Shown piece after piece: positions 35,384 to 43,884 of a stretch of DNA of 64,000 nt. Below the pieces are notes generated by a model. It saw only the letters and a list, made by a program, of their open reading frames with translations, ran no database searches and was not told the origin of the DNA. Numbering within the stretch: the first letter of the stretch is position 1; each line of letters starts with the position of its first letter. Origin of the DNA: JBMNMS01 sp050953445 (GTDB lineage Bacteria; Bacillota; Clostridia; Peptostreptococcales; Anaerovoracaceae); contig JBMNMS010000001.1 in assembly GCA_050953445.1 (NCBI GenBank), positions 1,298,669-1,362,668 on the forward strand, given 5' to 3'. The position numbers and the translations under genes are program-made.

Positions 35384-36010
35384 ATGAAAGTTTTATTGAT
35401 AAATGGCAGCCCCCATAAAAACGGGTGTACGTTTACCGCACTCCAGGAGGTGGCTGGAAGTCTTAACGGATATGGAATAGAAACGGAGTTATACCACATA
35501 GGTTCGGGGGCAGTTCAGGGATGCACAGGATGTTATCATTGTTCCAAAACTGGAGAAGGCTGTATATTCAAGGGGGATCAGGTTGAGGAGATTTTGGGTA
35601 TTATGGAAAACTCCCATGGTCTTATAGTGGGGTCTCCTGTTTACTATTCAGCTCCCAACGGAAGCCTGATGGCATTGTTAGATCGATGCTTTTATTCAGG
35701 GGGTGATGTGTTTGCATATAAACCAGCTGCCGCATTGGTTTCGGCCCGAAGGGCAGGTACCACTGCCGCACTTGACTGCTTGTATAAATATTTTGCTAAC
35801 AAGGGAATGCCTATAGTAACGTCCAGGTACTGGAATATGGTTCATGGTAATAAGCCGGATGAGGTGAGGCAGGATTTGGAAGGTATGCAGATAATGCGTG
35901 CCCTTGGGGATAATATGGCATGGATGCTAAAAAGTATTGAGGCTGGAAGAGATGCCGGAATACAGATTCCTCCCCTTGAAAAGCGCGTAAGCACCAGCTT
36001 CATAAGATGA
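35384..36010 (+). CDS. Flavodoxin-fold NAD(P)H-dependent FMN reductase family protein
   Basis: 208 residues. The N-terminal phosphate loop NGSPHKNGCTFTAL binds FMN; the GCTGCYHCSKTGEGC stretch, typical of iron-sulfur flavoprotein relatives in anaerobes, holds four Cys, although the spacing is not the compact ISF CX2CX2CX4-7C motif exactly. Its electron acceptor is unknown. It follows lepB by 18 bp with RBS AAAGGAGA. Confidence 0.87.
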   Translation: MKVLLINGSPHKNGCTFTALQEVAGSLNGYGIETELYHIGSGAVQGCTGCYHCSKTGEGCIFKGDQVEEILGIMENSHGLIVGSPVYYSAPNGSLMALLDRCFYSGGDVFAYKPAAALVSARRAGTTAALDCLYKYFANKGMPIVTSRYWNMVHGNKPDEVRQDLEGMQIMRALGDNMAWMLKSIEAGRDAGIQIPPLEKRVSTSFIR

Positions 36011-36064
36011 TTCCAATTCAATCAAAAAACGGAATACCTGGCAAAACAAGGTGAGATGTAAAAC

Positions 36065-36093
36065 TTGTATTTTAGAATCTGATTTGGTATACT
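36065..36093 (+). promoter_or_regulatory. Promoter of the 6S RNA gene
   Basis: TTGTAT (36065-36070) and TATACT (36088-36093) with 17-bp spacing; transcription would begin near 36100, just at the RNA's 5' strand. Confidence 0.75.
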
Positions 36094-36099
36094 AATAGC

Positions 36100-36296
36100 G
36101 AGATGAAGGAAAAAATAATCCTGAAGTGCGCGTTTAGGTTATGTAATTTAACCTACAAAGAGTTCACGGGACCTTGAAGTTTCTTTGCGGATGTCAGGCC
36201 TCCCAGGAGTGGAAGGCAGAAGCGGGAACAAAGGACCCACCTATCAAGGGATAGGTTGTGAATTTGTAACCTGACGGCACATTCGGGATTTTTTTA
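36100..36296 (+). ncRNA. ssrS: 6S RNA
   Basis: About 195 nt with its own promoter and a terminal seven-T run. The closing stem joins ATCCTGAAGTGC (36118-36129) to GCACATTCGGGAT (36277-36289), the conserved ends of 6S RNA. Further hairpins are TAGGTTA/TAACCTA (5' strand) and CCTATC-AAGG-GATAGG (3' strand); the GGCCTCCCAGGAGTGGAAGGC region forms the apical stem. 6S RNA mimics an open promoter and sequesters RNA polymerase with the housekeeping sigma factor in stationary phase. The identification rests on overall layout and conserved ends, not on a covariance search. Confidence 0.75.
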
Positions 36297-36301
36297 GTAT
36301 G

Positions 36302-36332
36302 ATCCCCTTTATTGACAAGCAGGGGGATTTTT
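36302..36332 (+). terminator. Second hairpin with T run after the 6S gene
   Basis: ATCCCCT (36302-36308) pairs with AGGGGGAT (36321-36328), followed by T5. It acts as a backup terminator and overlaps the fhs promoter. Confidence 0.65.
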
Positions 36333-36340
36333 AATATGAT
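36312..36340 (+). promoter_or_regulatory. Promoter of the fhs operon
   Basis: TTGACA (36312-36317) and TATGAT (36335-36340) with 17-bp spacing. The -35 box lies in the loop of the preceding terminator hairpin. A leader of about 95 nt follows before the GTG start; I see no recognised riboswitch in it. Confidence 0.7.
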
Positions 36341-36441
36341 AAAGAATAAAGTGTTTTTATCGCATTCATCGATAAGTGATCAAATCAGAGATGGCATAAA
36401 GCTGATTTTAATCATAAACCAAAAAAGTGTGGAGGAAGCAA

Positions 36442-38127
36442 GTGTCGTATAAAAGTGATATAGAGATAGCGCAGAGCGTTCAGCCGGCACCTATTGAGAC
36501 GATTGCCGAAAAGCTTGGGATTCAGGAGAGCTTTATAGATTGTTATGGAAAGTATAAGGCGAAGATAGATTTTAACATTTTAAAGGATGAGACGGCGGTG
36601 AGAAGAGGCGATGGCAAGCTGATTTTAGTGACGGCTATAAACCCAACTCCCGCTGGTGAGGGGAAAACCACTACTACGGTAGGTTTGGGAGATGCCCTAA
36701 CATTCCTTGGTAAAAAGACTGCAATTGCTCTTAGAGAACCTTCACTGGGACCCGTATTCGGTGTAAAGGGAGGTGCTGCTGGAGGAGGGTATGCACAGGT
36801 GATCCCCATGGAGGACATTAACCTTCATTTTACAGGGGATATTCATGCGGTCACGTCGGCCAACAATTTGATTGCAGCCTTGTTAGATAACCACGTTCAT
36901 CAGGGGAATGATTTGGGAATAGATGTGCGAAGAATTCTGTGGAAGCGCTCTATGGACATGAATGATAGGCAGCTGCGCTACATAACAGATGGATTAGGCG
37001 GGAAGGCAAATGGAGTTCCCAGGGAGGATGGCTTTAATATTACGGTGGCATCTGAAATAATGGCTATTTTGTGTCTATCACGGGATGTTGAAGATTTAAA
37101 AGAAAGGGTATCCCGTATAGTTGTGGCTTATGACTATAGTGGGAATCCTGTAACAGCCGGCCAATTAAAGGCTCAGGGTGCAGTGGCAGCCCTTTTAAAA
37201 GATGCATTAAAACCTAACTTGGTCCAATCCTTGGAAGGAACCCCTGCCTTTATTCATGGTGGTCCCTTTGCAAATATTGCACATGGATGTAACAGCCTTA
37301 TGGCAACTAAGATGGGGCTGAAACTGGCAGATTATCTGGTTACAGAAGCCGGCTTCGGTGCAGATTTAGGTGCTGAAAAATTTCTTGATATAAAATGCAG
37401 ATTGGGGAATTTAGAGCCGGATGCGGTGGTAATAGTGGCTACAGTCAGAGCATTAAAGCACCACGGCGGTGTTTCTAAAGACAATTTAGGTGAGGAAAAC
37501 ATAGATGCCCTTCAAGTAGGAATTGAAAACTTATTAAAGCATGTAGATAATATTACCCGTGTCTTTGGTTTGCCCGCAGTTGTAGCCATCAATAAATTCT
37601 ATAAGGATACGGAGGCGGAGCTTAGCTATATTGAAAACAGATGCAAGGAGCTAAGAGTAAACGCAGTGTTGTCAGAAGTATGGGAGAAGGGGGGCGCTGG
37701 CGGTGTGGAGCTTGCAAGTGAAGTCCTTCGGATTATGGAACAGGAAAAGAAGAATTTTAATTTTGCCTACGATGAGGAATTATCCATAAGGGAAAAAATT
37801 GAGATTATAGCTACGAGCATATATGGAGCAGAGGGTGTGGATTATGCGAGTAATGCAATCAGACAGATAAATGAATTAGAAAGGTTAGGGTTTGGGAAAA
37901 TCCCTATATGCATGGCCAAGACGCAATATTCCCTTTCAGATGATCAATCAAAAATCGGATGCCCAAAAGATTTTAGGATCAGCGTAGGTGATGTGAGGGT
38001 TTCAGCGGGGGCCGGCTTCATTGTGGTACTGACCGGCAATATAATGACAATGCCCGGGCTGCCCAGAGTGCCGGCAGCAGAATCCATAGATGTGGATATA
38101 GATGGTAGGATAAAGGGATTGTTTTAA
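36442..38127 (+). CDS. fhs: Formate--tetrahydrofolate ligase (GTG start)
   Basis: 561 residues from the GTG at 36442, which has GGAGG upstream; the frame is open from 36427. The P-loop ligase motif NPTPAGEGKTTTTVGLGDAL and the family segment REPSLGPVFGVKGGAAGGGY are present. It makes 10-formyl-THF from formate, THF and ATP, or runs in reverse to gain ATP. First gene of an operon with folD, an ATPase and the vor genes, a layout that fits acetogenic or purine/amino-acid-fermenting Clostridia. Confidence 0.96.
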   Translation: MSYKSDIEIAQSVQPAPIETIAEKLGIQESFIDCYGKYKAKIDFNILKDETAVRRGDGKLILVTAINPTPAGEGKTTTTVGLGDALTFLGKKTAIALREPSLGPVFGVKGGAAGGGYAQVIPMEDINLHFTGDIHAVTSANNLIAALLDNHVHQGNDLGIDVRRILWKRSMDMNDRQLRYITDGLGGKANGVPREDGFNITVASEIMAILCLSRDVEDLKERVSRIVVAYDYSGNPVTAGQLKAQGAVAALLKDALKPNLVQSLEGTPAFIHGGPFANIAHGCNSLMATKMGLKLADYLVTEAGFGADLGAEKFLDIKCRLGNLEPDAVVIVATVRALKHHGGVSKDNLGEENIDALQVGIENLLKHVDNITRVFGLPAVVAINKFYKDTEAELSYIENRCKELRVNAVLSEVWEKGGAGGVELASEVLRIMEQEKKNFNFAYDEELSIREKIEIIATSIYGAEGVDYASNAIRQINELERLGFGKIPICMAKTQYSLSDDQSKIGCPKDFRISVGDVRVSAGAGFIVVLTGNIMTMPGLPRVPAAESIDVDIDGRIKGLF

Positions 38128-38161
38128 CCTGCTCATGCGTAATTAGTCGGAGGTGATTTAA

Positions 38162-38995
38162 ATGGCCAAGCTATTATACGGTGCTCCCGTTGCCGAACAG
38201 ATAAGGGAAAAGATGATTCAGATCATCGATGAGCAAAACAAAAAAGGGGACGATGTGATCCTTGCGGTTCTAAGGGCAGGGGAACGCCCTGATGATATGG
38301 CATATGAGCAAAGAATACTAAAAAATTGTCGTGATCTGGGTATTATCGCCGAAAGGTATAACCTGCGGGAGCATGTTGGAATGGATGAGTTCAGAAATGT
38401 TCTTCAGCGTCTAAACAACGATAGAAGAATCAACGGAATACTAGTTTTTAGACCATTACCTCCCCAATTGGATATGGAAGTTATAAGTAAGCAGATAGCA
38501 CCGGAAAAAGATGTGGATTGTATGAATCCGGAAAACCTGTCTAAGTTGTTGATGGGTGAGGAAAATGTAATTCCTCCCTGTACCCCAGAGGCGGTTATAA
38601 CCATGTTAAAATATTATGGATATGACTTAGAAGGTAAAAATGTTGTAATAGTAAATCGCAGCCTGGTTTTAGGAAAACCGCTTGCCATGATGTTTCTTTC
38701 GGAAAATGCAAGCGTTACAATATGTCATTCTAAAACCTTGAACCTTCCAAAGATTACATCAGCAGCGGATATAGTTGTAACAGGAATTGGAAAACCTCAA
38801 TTTTTTGGTGCAGAGTACTTTTCTGATAACTCTGTTGTCATAGATGTGGGTATAAATTTCAAGGATGGCAGAATGTGCGGAGATGTGGATTTTGATAAGG
38901 TGGCGGATAAGGTAAGTGCAATAACACCTGTTCCGGGGGGAGTGGGATCTATTACATCGACGCTGCTGCTTAGTCATGTTTTGCGAGGTTTATAG
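38162..38995 (+). CDS. folD: FolD-family methylene-THF dehydrogenase, probably without cyclohydrolase activity
   Basis: 277 residues with the FolD fold, including KDVDCMNPEN (catalytic Asp kept), CTPEAVITML, the dinucleotide-binding loop VNRSLVLGKPLA and PVPGGVGSITSTLL. In normal FolD a catalytic Lys lies four residues after a conserved Tyr. Here Tyr48 is kept but position 52 is Ile, and the catalytic Gln of VQLPLP is Phe96 (VFRPLPP). Lys and Gln are needed for the cyclohydrolase step, so this enzyme may only oxidise methylene-THF. A separate cyclohydrolase (FchA) would then be needed; none is in the window. RBS GGAGGTG. Confidence 0.92.
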   Translation: MAKLLYGAPVAEQIREKMIQIIDEQNKKGDDVILAVLRAGERPDDMAYEQRILKNCRDLGIIAERYNLREHVGMDEFRNVLQRLNNDRRINGILVFRPLPPQLDMEVISKQIAPEKDVDCMNPENLSKLLMGEENVIPPCTPEAVITMLKYYGYDLEGKNVVIVNRSLVLGKPLAMMFLSENASVTICHSKTLNLPKITSAADIVVTGIGKPQFFGAEYFSDNSVVIDVGINFKDGRMCGDVDFDKVADKVSAITPVPGGVGSITSTLLLSHVLRGL

Positions 38996-38997
38996 GA

Positions 38998-39762
38998 TTG
39001 AACAGTTCAAGAATTACAGTAGTTGCGGGGCATTATGGAAGCGGGAAAACGGAGTTTGCCGTTAACCTTGCACTTATGCTCAGCAAGATTAAGAAGAAGA
39101 TAGCCTTGATAGATTTGGATATAGCTAATCCCTATTTTCGAAGCAGGGAGAGGCAGGGTTATCTGGAGGAAAGGGGCATTGATGTATATAGCAATGCCTA
39201 TAAATTTGACATTACCCAGGATTTACCGGCTATTGATTCCGCTATACGGATGCCGTTGGCAGATCCTGATTGTCACGTTGTTTTGGATGTTGGCGGAGAC
39301 GATAATGGAGCTAGAGTATTAAATCAATTTAAAAGGTTTTTGAACCCGGAAGAAACGGAAACCTTATGCGTGATTAATTCAAATCGAAGAGAGACGGACA
39401 AGCCCGAAGGCGCCCTCAAACATCTGCTGCAGATTGAAAAAGAAACTGGGATAAGAGTGGGAGGAATTGTAAGCAATACCCATATGCTGAGAGAAACGAC
39501 AGCGGAGGATATAGCCAGGGGTGCAAGGGTATGCAAAGAGGTTCTGGAAAAATTAAAAGCCATGGGAAGAAATGTACCGGTAAAATATCTATGTTGTGTA
39601 AGGGATCTTGTGGATGATTTTACAAAAGAATATCCTAAATTGGCTTTGGAACAGGATCTCTTCCCTATGAAGCTATATATGAGACCTAAGTGGCTTGATT
39701 TCCCTGTTGACAGCGGAGGAACAGCCATTAAGCAATATTATCCGGAGAAAAACAAACGATGA
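38998..39762 (+). CDS. ParA/MinD-like P-loop ATPase of unknown function (TTG start)
   Basis: 254 residues. A deviant Walker A, VAGHYGSGKTEFAVNLAL (residues 8-25), is followed by LIDLDIANPYF and VLDVGGDDNG, matching the ParA/CobQ/MinD class of ATPases. No extra domain. It starts with TTG two bases after the folD stop and its stop overlaps the ferredoxin start (ATGA), so it is firmly inside the C1-vor operon. A role in maturation of a metalloenzyme or regulation of the oxidoreductase is possible, but nothing in the sequence proves it. Confidence 0.8.
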   Translation: MNSSRITVVAGHYGSGKTEFAVNLALMLSKIKKKIALIDLDIANPYFRSRERQGYLEERGIDVYSNAYKFDITQDLPAIDSAIRMPLADPDCHVVLDVGGDDNGARVLNQFKRFLNPEETETLCVINSNRRETDKPEGALKHLLQIEKETGIRVGGIVSNTHMLRETTAEDIARGARVCKEVLEKLKAMGRNVPVKYLCCVRDLVDDFTKEYPKLALEQDLFPMKLYMRPKWLDFPVDSGGTAIKQYYPEKNKR

Positions 39763-39989
39763 AGGCTATTGTAAAATTCAGAATGAATAGATGCAAGGGA
39801 TGCGAACTTTGTGTTTCCGTATGTCCTAAAAAGATAATAAAGACCCAGAATATGCTCAATCCAAAAGGCTATCACGCAGTTTTTATTGAGGATATGGATA
39901 TGAAAGAATGTATAGGCTGTGCTAATTGTGCATTGATGTGCCCGGATGGAGTTATCAGCGTCTATTTGAAAGAGGAGGGGGATTTATGA
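39759..39989 (+). CDS. 2[4Fe-4S] ferredoxin subunit of 2-oxoacid oxidoreductase
   Basis: 76 residues with two complete clusters: CKGCELCVSVCP (about 13-24) and CIGCANCALMCP (about 51-62). It is the delta subunit (VorD/KorD type) that passes electrons from the 2-oxoacid oxidoreductase to external ferredoxin. It overlaps both neighbours by ATGA junctions, which ensures equal synthesis with the next subunit. Confidence 0.93.
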   Translation: MKAIVKFRMNRCKGCELCVSVCPKKIIKTQNMLNPKGYHAVFIEDMDMKECIGCANCALMCPDGVISVYLKEEGDL

Positions 39990-41062
39990 GGGATAAAAAG
40001 CTTATGAAAGGGAATGAAGCTTTTGCAGAGGCCGCAATTTGTAGCGGTTGCAGGTACTATTTTGGATATCCCATTACCCCTCAAAATGAAATAACTGAAT
40101 ACATGTCCAGAGAGCTGGGAAAAGTGGGCGGTCAATTTATCCAAGCCGAAAGTGAGCTGGCCGCCATAAATATGGCATATGGCTGTGCAGCTTCAGGAGG
40201 CAGGGTTTTACTGTCCTCATCTTCACCAGGAATAGCATTAATGCAGGAGGGAATGTCCTTGCTCTGTTCGGTGGAAATGCCGGTGGTAATTATAAATGTG
40301 TCTAGAGGGGGACCGGGCATAGGGAGCATCCAGCCTGCCCAGGCTGACTATACTCAAGCTACAAGGGGAGGTGGCAATGGGGATTATCATTTGATAGTAT
40401 ATGCTCCCGCCTCCATTCAAGAAGCGGTAAACATGATTAACAAGGCCTTTAATCTGGCGGATGAATATAGAAATCCGGTTATGATATTGGCAGACGGCAT
40501 GCTCGGTCAGATGATGGAGCCTGTTATAATGCCGGAGAATATCGAGCCCGTATGGGGAGATGAGATTGGAAAGCGGAAGCCTTGGGCACTAACAGGGCAC
40601 AAGGAAAAAAGGGATCGCCATGCGGTTAATTCCGTTTGGTTGAAGCAGGATTTATTGGAGGAAAACATTGAAAGGTTCTGGGGTAAATACGATAGAGCCA
40701 AGATAGAGTTGACTGAATATGAATCACGGAACCTGGAAGATGCGGAATTAGTGTTGATTTCTTACGGAACTACATCTCGCATCGTGTTGGAAGCAATGGA
40801 AATTCTTGAATCAAGGGGAATAAAAACCGGGTTAATAAGGCCTAAAACCCTTTGGCCCTACCCCTATGAATGCTTTGATAGGATAGGAAAAAACACCAGG
40901 CAGTTGATATCCGTAGAGTTATCCAAAGGGCAGATGGTCGATGACATAAAAATTGGGGCAAGGGGAAGATGGCCTGTTGGATTGATAGGTCGTGTAGGGG
41001 GTATGCTCCTTACGCCACCGGAAGTTGCGGAGCGGGCCATCGGGATTATGGAAGGGAACTGA
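39986..41062 (+). CDS. vorB: 2-oxoacid:ferredoxin oxidoreductase alpha subunit (VorB type)
   Basis: 358 residues from the ATG at 39986 (GAGGAGGGGG upstream). It carries the pyrimidine-binding and CoA-binding domains of the family; GNEAFAEAAICSGCRYYFGYPITPQNE and QAESELAAINMAYGCAASG are hallmark segments. With the TPP and gamma subunits it converts branched-chain 2-oxoacids (or 2-oxoglutarate) plus CoA to acyl-CoA, CO2 and reduced ferredoxin. The subunit order delta-alpha-beta-gamma matches VOR/KOR enzymes. 3-methyl-2-oxobutanoate is the usual annotation; the true substrate is unproven. Confidence 0.93.
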   Translation: MRDKKLMKGNEAFAEAAICSGCRYYFGYPITPQNEITEYMSRELGKVGGQFIQAESELAAINMAYGCAASGGRVLLSSSSPGIALMQEGMSLLCSVEMPVVIINVSRGGPGIGSIQPAQADYTQATRGGGNGDYHLIVYAPASIQEAVNMINKAFNLADEYRNPVMILADGMLGQMMEPVIMPENIEPVWGDEIGKRKPWALTGHKEKRDRHAVNSVWLKQDLLEENIERFWGKYDRAKIELTEYESRNLEDAELVLISYGTTSRIVLEAMEILESRGIKTGLIRPKTLWPYPYECFDRIGKNTRQLISVELSKGQMVDDIKIGARGRWPVGLIGRVGGMLLTPPEVAERAIGIMEGN

Positions 41063-41075
41063 AAGGAATGATGAA

Positions 41076-41822
41076 ATGAAGACCGTATTTGAATACACCA
41101 GGGGTATGCGAGAAACAGAGCTTACATATTGTCCCGGATGCACCCATGGCATTGCTCATCGCCTGATAATGGAGGTGCTGGACGAAAAGGGGGTACTGGG
41201 GGATGCTATAGGGGTATCACCTGTTGGATGTAGCATTGTTGCCCATCAGTTTCTCAATGTGGATATGCTGGAATCGGCTCATGGTAGGGCCCCTGCGGTG
41301 GCTTCAGGAATCCGGAGGGTTCATCCTGATGCATATATTTTCACATATCAGGGAGACGGTGATCTAGCATCCATAGGCACTGGTGAAATCATCCATGCGG
41401 CACATAGGGGTGAAAAATTCAGCACCTTTTTTATCAACAATGCCATATATGGAATGACGGGAGGGCAGATGGCTCCCACTACTTTGATAGGTCAAAGGGC
41501 GACAACATGCTCCGATGGACGCACAGAGGCGGCGGCGGGTAAGCCTTTGCGTATGTCCGAGATGATCGCTACAGTTGATGGTGCGGTATATGTGGAGCGG
41601 GTAGCTCTTAACTCGCCGGCCAATGTTCGCAGGGCTAAGAAAGCTATAAAGAGAGCCTTTGAAGTTCAAGAACAGAAGATAGGCTTTTCCTTTGTTGAGA
41701 TACTATCCACCTGTCCTACTAATTGGGGATTATCCCCGGTGGCATCTTTGGAGTGGATTACAAATAACATGATTCCCTATTATCCCCTTGGGGTGTTTAA
41801 AGAACTTAGGGAGGTGGAATAG
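41076..41822 (+). CDS. vorA: 2-oxoacid:ferredoxin oxidoreductase beta subunit, TPP-binding
   Basis: 248 residues from the ATG at 41076 (GAAAGGA upstream). The TPP/Mg motif is GDGDLASIG followed by NNAIYGMTGGQMAPTT; the N-terminal YCPGCTHGIAHR holds the Cys pair seen in KorB/VorA proteins. Works with the alpha, gamma and delta subunits encoded around it. Adjoins the gamma gene with no gap. Confidence 0.93.
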   Translation: MKTVFEYTRGMRETELTYCPGCTHGIAHRLIMEVLDEKGVLGDAIGVSPVGCSIVAHQFLNVDMLESAHGRAPAVASGIRRVHPDAYIFTYQGDGDLASIGTGEIIHAAHRGEKFSTFFINNAIYGMTGGQMAPTTLIGQRATTCSDGRTEAAAGKPLRMSEMIATVDGAVYVERVALNSPANVRRAKKAIKRAFEVQEQKIGFSFVEILSTCPTNWGLSPVASLEWITNNMIPYYPLGVFKELREVE

Positions 41823-42353
41823 ATGGGTACAGTCAGGCTTTTCTTAGCCGGTTTTGGGGGACAGGGGATTTTACTCATAGGCCAGATGCTGACCTATGCC
41901 GGTATGCTGGAGGGCAAAGAGGTTAGCTGGATGCCTTCCTACGGTCCTGAAATGAGGGGAGGTACTGCCAATTGTACGGTGATTATCTCGGATAAACCCA
42001 TAGCATCCCCTATAATAACTGAGACAGAAGTTTTGGTAGCCATGAATGCGCCCTCTTTGGAAAGATTCCAGCCCATGCTCTTGCCCGGGGGGGCTTTGTT
42101 TATAAATCGTTCCCTCATTGATAGGGAAGTGGATAGAGATGATATCGACATCCATTATGTAGATGGAAATCAGATTGCAAGAAAAATAGGAAGCGAAAAA
42201 TTTGCAAATATAGTAATGTTAGGGGCTATTGTTCGTAAAACCGGAGTGGTAAGTCTGGAAAGAATAGAAGAGGTAATGGAAAACATGTTTACGGGCAGTA
42301 AGGCAAGATTTCTTCCTATGAACAAAAAGGCCTTGCTGGAATGGCAGGGCTGA
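41823..42353 (+). CDS. 2-oxoacid:ferredoxin oxidoreductase gamma subunit
   Basis: 176 residues of the POR/KOR gamma domain with the N-terminal GFGGQGILLIGQML motif and the PSYGPEMRGGTANC motif. Last gene of the operon that begins at fhs. It ends four bases before the stop codon of the convergent hisJ gene. Confidence 0.93.
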   Translation: MGTVRLFLAGFGGQGILLIGQMLTYAGMLEGKEVSWMPSYGPEMRGGTANCTVIISDKPIASPIITETEVLVAMNAPSLERFQPMLLPGGALFINRSLIDREVDRDDIDIHYVDGNQIARKIGSEKFANIVMLGAIVRKTGVVSLERIEEVMENMFTGSKARFLPMNKKALLEWQG

Positions 42354-42357
42354 CAGC

Positions 42358-43152
42358 CTATAGTTTTATGAAAGAGGGTTTAAGTTTATCAAAGGTCGTA
42401 AAGTAGCGAAAGCCTAAGCTCCTTAATTTATCATACCCCCATTCCAAACCGCTTCCAATGTGAAGAGGGGAGTGAGCATCGGACCCTACGGTAATTATTT
42501 CCCCCCCAAGATCCTTATATAAACGAAGCATTTCATGACTGGGTGTGGTCTTTTCTCCCATTCCGTATCGAAAGCTTGATGTGTTAATCTCTATCCCCCG
42601 GCCATCATAAATTATCATTTTTAGTATATCTTCAACCATATCCATGAAATAGAGGGGTTCGGGGACATACAGGCTATATCTATCCACCACATTTATATGT
42701 CCAAGGACGCTATAATCTTTAAATTCTTTTAGACAATCGTATACATATTTATAGAAGGAAGGGAAGGTCTCTTCCATGCTGCGCTCATCAAAGTAACCTC
42801 CATGTGAAAGTTCATATCCTTCGGCACAGTGAAAGGAGGCCAGCACAAAATCGTAATCATATGCAGCCACTGCCGCTTTGCATTTATCCAGAGTACTACC
42901 GTGCTGGACGCCTATTTCAATGCCTTTGACAAGTTTTATGTCACCCCTATATCTTTCCTTTACAGCCTCCATCTCCTTATGGTAGCTATCAAAATCCAGA
43001 TTTACAGGCCATGCAGGATCCCTGTAATCCGGGTCATAATGGTCTGTAATCGCGATTTCCCGCAACCCGGCCTTGGCGGCAGCTTGAACCATCTCCGTCA
43101 TTGGGGTTCTGCTATCAGGCGAAAAGGAACAGTGGACATGATAATCGTACAT
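42358..43152 (-). CDS. hisJ: Histidinol-phosphatase of the PHP family
   Basis: 264 residues with PHP-domain metal motifs: N-terminal DYHVHCSFSPDS, ITDHYDPD, IEIGVQHG, and C-terminal VGSDAHSP. HisJ/HisK-type enzymes remove phosphate from L-histidinol phosphate in histidine synthesis. No other his genes are nearby, so a related PHP phosphoesterase activity is possible. Confidence 0.88.
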   Translation of the reverse strand: MYDYHVHCSFSPDSRTPMTEMVQAAAKAGLREIAITDHYDPDYRDPAWPVNLDFDSYHKEMEAVKERYRGDIKLVKGIEIGVQHGSTLDKCKAAVAAYDYDFVLASFHCAEGYELSHGGYFDERSMEETFPSFYKYVYDCLKEFKDYSVLGHINVVDRYSLYVPEPLYFMDMVEDILKMIIYDGRGIEINTSSFRYGMGEKTTPSHEMLRLYKDLGGEIITVGSDAHSPLHIGSGLEWGYDKLRSLGFRYFTTFDKLKPSFIKL

Positions 43153-43263
43153 AATTGATTTCTCCTATACCTTTGTGCTATGATAATGTAGAAATTTTGT
43201 TATTTATGTTTTTACCTTACTATTAATCATATCATATTTTAAGCAATTGGAAAAGGTCAGAGG

Positions 43264-43851
43264 ATGCAGGGAAACCAGGATGAGAAAACACTAATAAAGA
43301 AAGCGAAGACTGGCGATTCCCGCAGTTTTGAGCTGCTTATCGAAGGCTGCCAAACCAGAGCATATAATACGGCATTTAGGTATCTGGGCAAAGAGGAGGA
43401 AGCCATGGATGCGTTGCAGGAAAGTCTGATAAAAGTGTTCAGACATCTGGATAAGTTTAAAGGAGACTGCAAATTTGACACATGGGTTTACCGCATAGTC
43501 ATCAATACCTGTAATGATATGGTTCGAAAGAAAAAGTTGGAAAAACAAACGGTAAGCATTTACAGAGAAACGGAAAAAGGAGAAATGACGTTAGAAATAG
43601 AAGACGAAAGCCCCACCCCTCCGGAAGCTTATGAGCGTGTGGAGGATGGGGAGTTTTTGCTTAGCTGCATAGAAAAGCTTTCTCCGGAACATAGGGAAAT
43701 AGTGATTTTACGGGATATTCAAGGTTTTACATATGAGGAGATAGGGGATATACTTACCTGTTCGCCGGGAACGGTGAAATCACGGTTAAATCGAGCCAGA
43801 AATAAGCTTAAGTCTGTAATATTGGAACAAGTAAGGGATAAAAACGTCTAA
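43264..43851 (+). CDS. ECF-type RNA polymerase sigma factor (SigW-like)
   Basis: 195 residues. Region 2 spans about 22-90 (AMDALQESLIKVFRHLDKF, KFDTWVYRIVINTC) and region 4 about 138-190 (LSPEHREIVILRDIQGFTYEEI, SPGTVKSRLNRARNKLK). Region 3 is absent, as in ECF factors. The next gene encodes a membrane protein that probably restrains it. I found no clear autoregulatory ECF promoter (AAC -35 box) in the 111-bp gap upstream. Confidence 0.93.
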   Translation: MQGNQDEKTLIKKAKTGDSRSFELLIEGCQTRAYNTAFRYLGKEEEAMDALQESLIKVFRHLDKFKGDCKFDTWVYRIVINTCNDMVRKKKLEKQTVSIYRETEKGEMTLEIEDESPTPPEAYERVEDGEFLLSCIEKLSPEHREIVILRDIQGFTYEEIGDILTCSPGTVKSRLNRARNKLKSVILEQVRDKNV

Positions 43852-43884
43852 CGTATATCAGAAAAAAGAAAGGGGGGCCTTGCA

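Noticed and set aside
36341..36441. THF riboswitch in the fhs leader
   Set aside because: The leader is only about 95 nt and I could not find the conserved pairing or core sequence of either THF riboswitch class.
43153..43263. ECF-type autoregulatory promoter before the sigma factor gene
   Set aside because: No AAC-type -35 box with a CGT-type -10 at proper spacing.
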